From NCBI RefSeq assembly GCF_018854495.1, contig NZ_JABBDR010000279.1, positions 1 through 17,530 of the forward strand: a stretch of DNA of 17,530 nucleotides, in the 5' to 3' direction. Shown piece by piece: positions 13,401 to 17,530 of this stretch (the stretch's first letter is position 1; the number at the start of each line of letters is the position of its first letter). The notes under the pieces are model-generated. The model had not been told where the DNA came from and made no database searches. It saw nothing but the letters and a program-made list of their open reading frames with translations. A program made the translations under genes and the position numbers. This DNA comes from Acidithiobacillus ferruginosus (GTDB lineage Bacteria; Pseudomonadota; Gammaproteobacteria; Acidithiobacillales; Acidithiobacillaceae).

Positions 13401-14473
13401 CCGGCAATGACTGGATAGGTTCTGCCCTGCACAACAGTATCACCTGTATGGGGCACTCCGCCGCGGTCCTTGCAGCGCCTTTCGCGCAAGCCAGTCGGCG
13501 CCTGATCGCCACCCTGCAGGCGGGCGGGCAAGTGCTCAGTTGCGGTAACGGCGGTTCTTCCGGAGATGCCCAGCACCTCGCTTCGGAACTGGTCAACCGC
13601 TTTGAGACAACACGCCGCGCCCTGCCCGCCATCGCCCTCAGCACCGACAGCAGTGTGGTCACCGCCATCGCCAATGATGCCTGCTATGAACAGATTTTCG
13701 CCCGCCAGATCGAGGCCTTGGGCCGTCCTGGTGACTGTCTGGTCGCATTCAGCACCTCCGGCAACTCCGCCAACGTCATCGCCGCCGCCAGGACCGCTCA
13801 ACAGCGCGGCATGTGGGTGCTGGCTCTTACCGGCAAGGAAGGCGGGCAACTCGCGCCACTGCTGCGCCCCGTGGACATTGAACTGCGGGTGCCCGAGCAG
13901 AACACCGCACGCATTCAGGAAGTCCACCTCGTCCTCATTCACGCCCTCTGCAGTGGCGTCGATGCCAGCTTTGTGGGCGACGCCCCCGCGTCCGTATTCC
14001 ACACCGGCCAGGTGCTCCGCGACTGGGACGCGTTGGGTGAAGCCTGCACCTTCCGTCGCCCCCTGGTCTTTACCAACGGCGTCTTCGATGTATTGCACCG
14101 GGGCCATGTGCAGTATCTCGCCGAAGCCCGCGCCGAAGGCGCCTGCCTGGTGGTAGGCGTCAATAGTGATGCCTCGGTGCGCCGCCTCGGCAAAGGCGCG
14201 GATCGCCCGGTCAACAGCGAGGAAGACCGCATGGCGGTGCTCGCCGGATTACAGGCGGTGGATTTCGTTACGGCGTTTGACGATGACACCCCGCTGAAGT
14301 TGATCCAACATCTCCAACCCGACGTGCTGATCAAAGGTGGCGACTGGCCGATAGAGCGCATCGTCGGTGCCGATTGGGTGCAGGCCGGAGGCGGTCGCGT
14401 ACTCAGCATTCCTTTTCGCCACGAACGGAGCACCACCGCGCTCCTGCAAAAAATCCGAGGGAGCCAACCATGA
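13397..14473 (+). CDS. gmhA-hldC: Fused sedoheptulose-7-phosphate isomerase / heptose-1-phosphate adenylyltransferase
   Basis: 358 residues in two domains. Residues 1-195 are a SIS-domain GmhA-like isomerase: [22 protein letters not shown] with E64 matching the catalytic Glu, [10 protein letters not shown] (119-128) for phosphate binding, and ARIQEVHL with H177 matching the catalytic His. Residues 222-354 are an HldE-C/RfaE2 nucleotidyltransferase: [14 protein letters not shown] (224-237, HxGH at 234-237), [19 protein letters not shown] and RSTTALL. It would make D-glycero-D-manno-heptose 7-phosphate and later ADP-heptose for the LPS inner core; HldD, kinase and phosphatase must be elsewhere. 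In E. coli the SIS neighbour of yraN is DiaA, but DiaA lacks the catalytic Glu seen here. The two domains are separate proteins or differently fused in most bacteria. The ATG overlaps the yraN stop. Confidence 0.9.
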   Translation: MTGNDWIGSALHNSITCMGHSAAVLAAPFAQASRRLIATLQAGGQVLSCGNGGSSGDAQHLASELVNRFETTRRALPAIALSTDSSVVTAIANDACYEQIFARQIEALGRPGDCLVAFSTSGNSANVIAAARTAQQRGMWVLALTGKEGGQLAPLLRPVDIELRVPEQNTARIQEVHLVLIHALCSGVDASFVGDAPASVFHTGQVLRDWDALGEACTFRRPLVFTNGVFDVLHRGHVQYLAEARAEGACLVVGVNSDASVRRLGKGADRPVNSEEDRMAVLAGLQAVDFVTAFDDDTPLKLIQHLQPDVLIKGGDWPIERIVGADWVQAGGGRVLSIPFRHERSTTALLQKIRGSQP

Positions 14474-15855
14474 GCGTCAGCACCATCATTCCCGCCCTGC
14501 GCGCCGCTCTCGATGCCGAGCGGGTGCGCGACGATGCAGAAACCCTCGCCATCTATAGCCGCGACGATACCCCGGGGAGTTGCGTACCCGTGATGGTGCT
14601 TTTTCCGCACAGCCATGAAGAGGTGCAGGCGATTGTCAGCATTGCCCGCCGCCATCGTCTGCCCCTCGTGCCGCGCGGAGCAGGTTCCGGGAATGTCGGC
14701 GGGGCACAGCCGGTACCCGGCAGCGCCGTCGTCAGCTTCGAGTGCATGCAAAAAATCTGCGATTACAGCGCGGTGGACCGTACCATTACCGTAGAAGCCG
14801 GATATATCACGGCCGCGATCAGTACCTATGTACAGGCCGACGGCCTATTTTACCCCCCTGATCCCGGCAGCAACCCCTACTGCCGCATCGGCGGCAATCT
14901 GGCCATGAATGCCGGCGGGCCGCACGCCGTAAAATATGGCGTCACCCGCGATTACGTACTGGGCCTGCGTGCCGTCACCGGCGCCGGCGAAACGCTATGC
15001 TGCGGCGTTCATACCAGCAAAGGTGTGGTCGGCTATGACCTGACCCGTCTGTTGGTAGGCAGCGAGGGCACCCTTGCCCTCATCACCGAGGCCACCCTGC
15101 GCCTGCTCCCCCTCCCCGCCGCCCAGGCCACCCTGCGCGCCGTCTATGACAATACGGCCAGCGCCTGCGCGGCGGTGCAGCGGGTGATGGCACAACACCA
15201 TACGCCCAGCGCCCTGGAACTCATGGACCCCTACGCCCTGGCCGCAGTGCGCGCCATGGGCGCCGCCAGGGATCTGCCCGAAGGCAGCAACGCCCTGCTG
15301 ATGGTCGAGGTGGATGGCGAGGCGGTCACCATCCCCGACCAGGTGCGGGCCATCCGCGCCGCTCTGGCGGGCGAGGGAAACCTGGAAATCCTGGAGGCGA
15401 CTGACGCGGCTGCCGTCGCCGATCTGTGGGCGGCGCGCAAATCCCTGTCCCCCGCCACCAAGGCCATGGCACCCCTCAAAATCAACGAGGACGTGGTCGT
15501 GCCGGTCAGCCGCCTGCGCGAATTGCTGGAGGCCATAGAAGGGATCGCTGCAGAACAGTCCCTGCATATCGTCAGCTTCGGGCACGCCGGGAACGGCAAC
15601 CTGCACGTCAACTTTCTGGTCCATCCCCAAGATGACAACGAAATGCGCCGTGCCAGGCACGGCCTGCAAAAGCTCTTTCAGGCCGTACTGACACTGGATG
15701 GAACCCTCTCCGGCGAACACGGCATCGGCAGCAGCAAGCGCGCCTATGTCCCCCTGGAACTGAGCCCGGAAAGCCTGAGCATCCAGCGCGCCATCAAACG
15801 GGTCTTCGACCCTGACGCCATTCTCAACCCCGGCAAACTGCTCCCCGAGGCCTGA
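14470..15855 (+). CDS. FAD-linked oxidase, GlcD / D-lactate dehydrogenase type
   Basis: 461 residues. It is predicted to oxidise a 2-hydroxy acid (glycolate or D-lactate class) using FAD. The FAD-binding (PCMH) domain covers about 35-215 with [11 protein letters not shown] (68-78), [20 protein letters not shown] (131-150) and [17 protein letters not shown]. The C-terminal domain has GHAGNGNLH (371-379), SGEHGIG (414-420) and a final [15 protein letters not shown]. All are family signatures. The ATG at 14470 overlaps the stop of the fused heptose gene and has GGGAG at proper spacing; the open frame upstream overlaps that gene and is not used. GlcE and GlcF partners are not adjacent, so it may act as a single-subunit dehydrogenase. 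The substrate cannot be told from sequence. Confidence 0.9.
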   Translation: MSVSTIIPALRAALDAERVRDDAETLAIYSRDDTPGSCVPVMVLFPHSHEEVQAIVSIARRHRLPLVPRGAGSGNVGGAQPVPGSAVVSFECMQKICDYSAVDRTITVEAGYITAAISTYVQADGLFYPPDPGSNPYCRIGGNLAMNAGGPHAVKYGVTRDYVLGLRAVTGAGETLCCGVHTSKGVVGYDLTRLLVGSEGTLALITEATLRLLPLPAAQATLRAVYDNTASACAAVQRVMAQHHTPSALELMDPYALAAVRAMGAARDLPEGSNALLMVEVDGEAVTIPDQVRAIRAALAGEGNLEILEATDAAAVADLWAARKSLSPATKAMAPLKINEDVVVPVSRLRELLEAIEGIAAEQSLHIVSFGHAGNGNLHVNFLVHPQDDNEMRRARHGLQKLFQAVLTLDGTLSGEHGIGSSKRAYVPLELSPESLSIQRAIKRVFDPDAILNPGKLLPEA

Positions 15856-15858
15856 GCC

Positions 15859-16623
15859 ATGAACAGCATCCTCCACGCCATCCAGCCGGTACGTCATATC
15901 TCTCTCAAAAGCTGGCGCGAAGATTTCGGAATAGAAATAGCAGAGGATACGCCCGCCCATCGCCTGCTTCGCGACGGTGACGCCTGGGTGGTGCTCTTCC
16001 GGTCCGGCGTCATCTGCTTTTTCGGCGCTGGACCGGCATTGCAGGCCAGAGTCATCGCCACCGTGCAGGCGCAGTTCACCCCCATCGCCAACCCCAAGGT
16101 CGAAGAGCTCGCGATCCTGGTCGGCGAACGTGATGGCGTGGGCCGTGACGGCGTCACCCTTAAGAATCTCGATGAAGAACGCATCCTTCTGGTCGCCCTG
16201 CGTCTGGCCCAGAGCCTAGCCCTGGAACTCCACGAAGAAGCCGTCGAAAATCTGCTGGAAACCACCCTGAACCTACTCTCGGAAGTGGCCCGCACCGGGC
16301 GTTTGCCGGGATGGCGCGGCGGACATCTGCGCTTTCTCGCCTCGACTTCCGCCACCCGCACCGAAATCCTTTCCCGTCTGGCGGTGCTGGACAACCCCGA
16401 CATTGTCTGGGAAACCCCGGGGCTGGAACTACTCTCCCGCGAACTCTCCGCCGATCTGGAGCTCACCAGCCGGTTCCGCGCCCTGGATGAAAAACTCGAC
16501 GCCATTCATGAGGGGCTGGAAGTCATGATCGTGGCCAGCCGGCACCACCGGGAGACGATTCTGGAATGGATCATCATCATCCTGATCTCGGTCGAAGCGC
16601 TGATCATGCTCATAGGCAAGTAA
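15859..16623 (+). CDS. RMD1/YagE (DUF155) family membrane-anchored protein
   Basis: 254 residues. The pattern WVVLFRSGVICFFGAGP (43-60), LAQSLALELHEEAVENLLETT (115-136), a helical region with RTEILSRLAVLDNPDIVWETPGLE, LTSRFRALDEKLDAIHEGLEV and a C-terminal hydrophobic helix (ILEWIIIILISVEALIMLIGK, 234-254) is that of the RMD1/SIF2/YagE family. Eukaryotic members (RMND1) act in mitochondrial translation; the bacterial role is not established. One C-terminal membrane anchor is seen. It starts 3 bp after the oxidase gene and ends 1 bp before waaF, so it is co-transcribed. The start has no strong ribosome site, suggesting coupling. Confidence 0.82.
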   Translation: MNSILHAIQPVRHISLKSWREDFGIEIAEDTPAHRLLRDGDAWVVLFRSGVICFFGAGPALQARVIATVQAQFTPIANPKVEELAILVGERDGVGRDGVTLKNLDEERILLVALRLAQSLALELHEEAVENLLETTLNLLSEVARTGRLPGWRGGHLRFLASTSATRTEILSRLAVLDNPDIVWETPGLELLSRELSADLELTSRFRALDEKLDAIHEGLEVMIVASRHHRETILEWIIIILISVEALIMLIGK

Positions 16624-16624
16624 T

Positions 16625-17530
16625 ATGGCCGAGCAACGACCAAAGTTGCAGGATGATCCCGATGCACACGATGCCGGCGCAGCAGAACCGCCCTGTAACG
16701 AACATGAGGCCTTTGCTCCGCACAACACCCGCATTGCCCACAGCTACGATCCCGCCCGCCTGCTGCTGATCGGTCCGGCCTGGGTGGGAGATATGGTCAT
16801 GGCGCAGGTATTGTTGCAGGTACTGCGCCGTCGCTGGCCACGCCTGCAGGTGGATGTCCTGGCGCCGCCCGCCAGCATTCCGGTGGCAGAACGCATGCTG
16901 GAGGTGCGGCGGGCCATGCCCCTGAGCATCGACCACGGTCAACTGGGGTTGCGTCTGCGGCGCCGGACCGCAGCGGAATTGCGCGCACAGAACTATGACT
17001 GGTCCATCTGCCTGCCCAACAGCTTCAAATCCGCGTTGGTCCCTTATTGGGCACGTATCCCGACCCGCACCGGTTTCAGCGGTGCGGGGCGCCGTTTGCT
17101 CCTGAATGACCGCCGTCGCTTGAACAAAAAGAAACTGCCGCGCACCGTGGACCGCTTCGTTGCCCTCGGACTGCCGCTACGCCTTCCACAACCCACGCAA
17201 CTGCCCGCGCCCCGTTTACAGGTAAACCGGGCGGCCCTTGCCGCGACCCTGCAGCGGTTGGGCATAAGCCCGCCACAACGGCCCCTGGTCGCCCTGGCAC
17301 CCGGTGCCGAATATGGTCCGGCCAAGCGCTGGCCGGTGCACCACTGGAGTACCCTGGCCCAAGCCCTTGTCGACCGCGGCTATGCCGTGTGGATTTTCGG
17401 CAGTCCCAAGGATGTGGAAATCACTCGGGCGATAGCGGCGGTCGTCCCGGAAACCCTTGACCTGGGGGGCCGGACCACCCTGCTGGAAGCTCTGGACCTG
17501 CTGTCGCTCGCCCCCCTGACGGTCAGCAAC
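16625..17530 (+). CDS. waaF: LPS heptosyltransferase II, 3' end cut by the window
   Basis: 302 codons are present and the frame is open at the window end. WaaF adds the second L-glycero-D-manno-heptose to the LPS inner core at the cytoplasmic face of the inner membrane. Signatures: LLLIGPAWVGDMVMAQ (46-61), DWSICLPNSFKSAL, RTGFSGAGRR and the donor-site motif APGAEYGPAKRWP (225-237), all of GT9 heptosyltransferases. The first about 43 residues before YDPARLLLIG are a polar extension that usual WaaF proteins lack; no better in-frame start is evident. It uses the ADP-heptose made through the fused gene upstream, giving functional coherence to the cluster. Confidence 0.9.
   Translation, partial: MAEQRPKLQDDPDAHDAGAAEPPCNEHEAFAPHNTRIAHSYDPARLLLIGPAWVGDMVMAQVLLQVLRRRWPRLQVDVLAPPASIPVAERMLEVRRAMPLSIDHGQLGLRLRRRTAAELRAQNYDWSICLPNSFKSALVPYWARIPTRTGFSGAGRRLLLNDRRRLNKKKLPRTVDRFVALGLPLRLPQPTQLPAPRLQVNRAALAATLQRLGISPPQRPLVALAPGAEYGPAKRWPVHHWSTLAQALVDRGYAVWIFGSPKDVEITRAIAAVVPETLDLGGRTTLLEALDLLSLAPLTVSN

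Noticed and set aside
13397..13980. SIS domain as DiaA (replication initiation regulator)
   Set aside because: Locus order suggests DiaA, but the catalytic Glu (E64) and His (H177) of GmhA are present and the domain is fused to an HldC-type enzyme.

Overview
The window is the junction between an integrated phage-like element (positions 1 to about 10,160) and bacterial chromosome (about 10,160 to 17,530). The chromosomal half has the rsmI / lpoA (yraM) / yraN / SIS-domain order known from Gammaproteobacteria and Acidithiobacillia. It also carries heptose genes for a lipopolysaccharide core, so the host is a Gram-negative proteobacterium. The G+C-rich codon use and the GmhA-HldC fusion make Acidithiobacillus or a relative a reasonable guess, but this is inference. 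No structural, packaging or lysis genes are visible, so the element could be a prophage whose late genes lie to the left, or a reduced phage-derived island.

Positions 1-6289, minus strand (read right to left): a Cro-like gene, then a leader that looks like a C4-type antisense RNA, then a BRO-N antirepressor. After these come a 47-codon gene, a DUF1376-type replication gene, a DnaC-like helicase loader, an unknown 399-residue protein with a faint sigma-factor resemblance, a Dam-type methylase, SSB, and about 430 bases with no gene but many nested complementary segments (probably a large structured RNA). Four of the junctions are ATGA stop/start overlaps, so this is a tightly coupled early/replication operon. 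The DUF1376 gene carries ten CGTTAY repeats, five on each side of an A+T-rich tract, a lambda-like candidate replication origin.

Positions 6297-7671, switch region: a short repressor without a peptidase domain faces the Cro-like gene. A 16-bp dyad in the cro promoter recurs in a second promoter about 1.35 kb away that starts the rightward operon, which links the two transcription units. Between them is a CopG-like antitoxin whose partner toxin gene is broken by an in-frame TGA.

Positions 7722-10152, plus strand: small unknown genes, a HAD-family phosphatase, a leader-like ORF, an excisionase-type HTH protein and a tyrosine integrase, again linked by overlapping stops and starts. The integrase ends 7 bp from the 3' end of a tRNA-Phe(GAA) gene, the likely attachment site. 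The left attachment copy is not in the window.

Positions 10159-17530, chromosome: tRNA-Phe with its promoter embedded in the end of rsmI; rsmI (16S rRNA methylation) divergent from lpoA (activator of a peptidoglycan synthase); then yraN, a fused gmhA-hldC gene (two steps of ADP-heptose synthesis), a GlcD-type FAD oxidase, an RMD1/YagE-family membrane protein and the start of waaF (heptosyltransferase II), all in one tight plus-strand array.

Most notable: the combination of a non-cleavable repressor, a BRO antirepressor and a C4-like antisense RNA suggests a lysogeny switch controlled through an antirepressor, as in P1/P22-type immunity, instead of by repressor self-cleavage.
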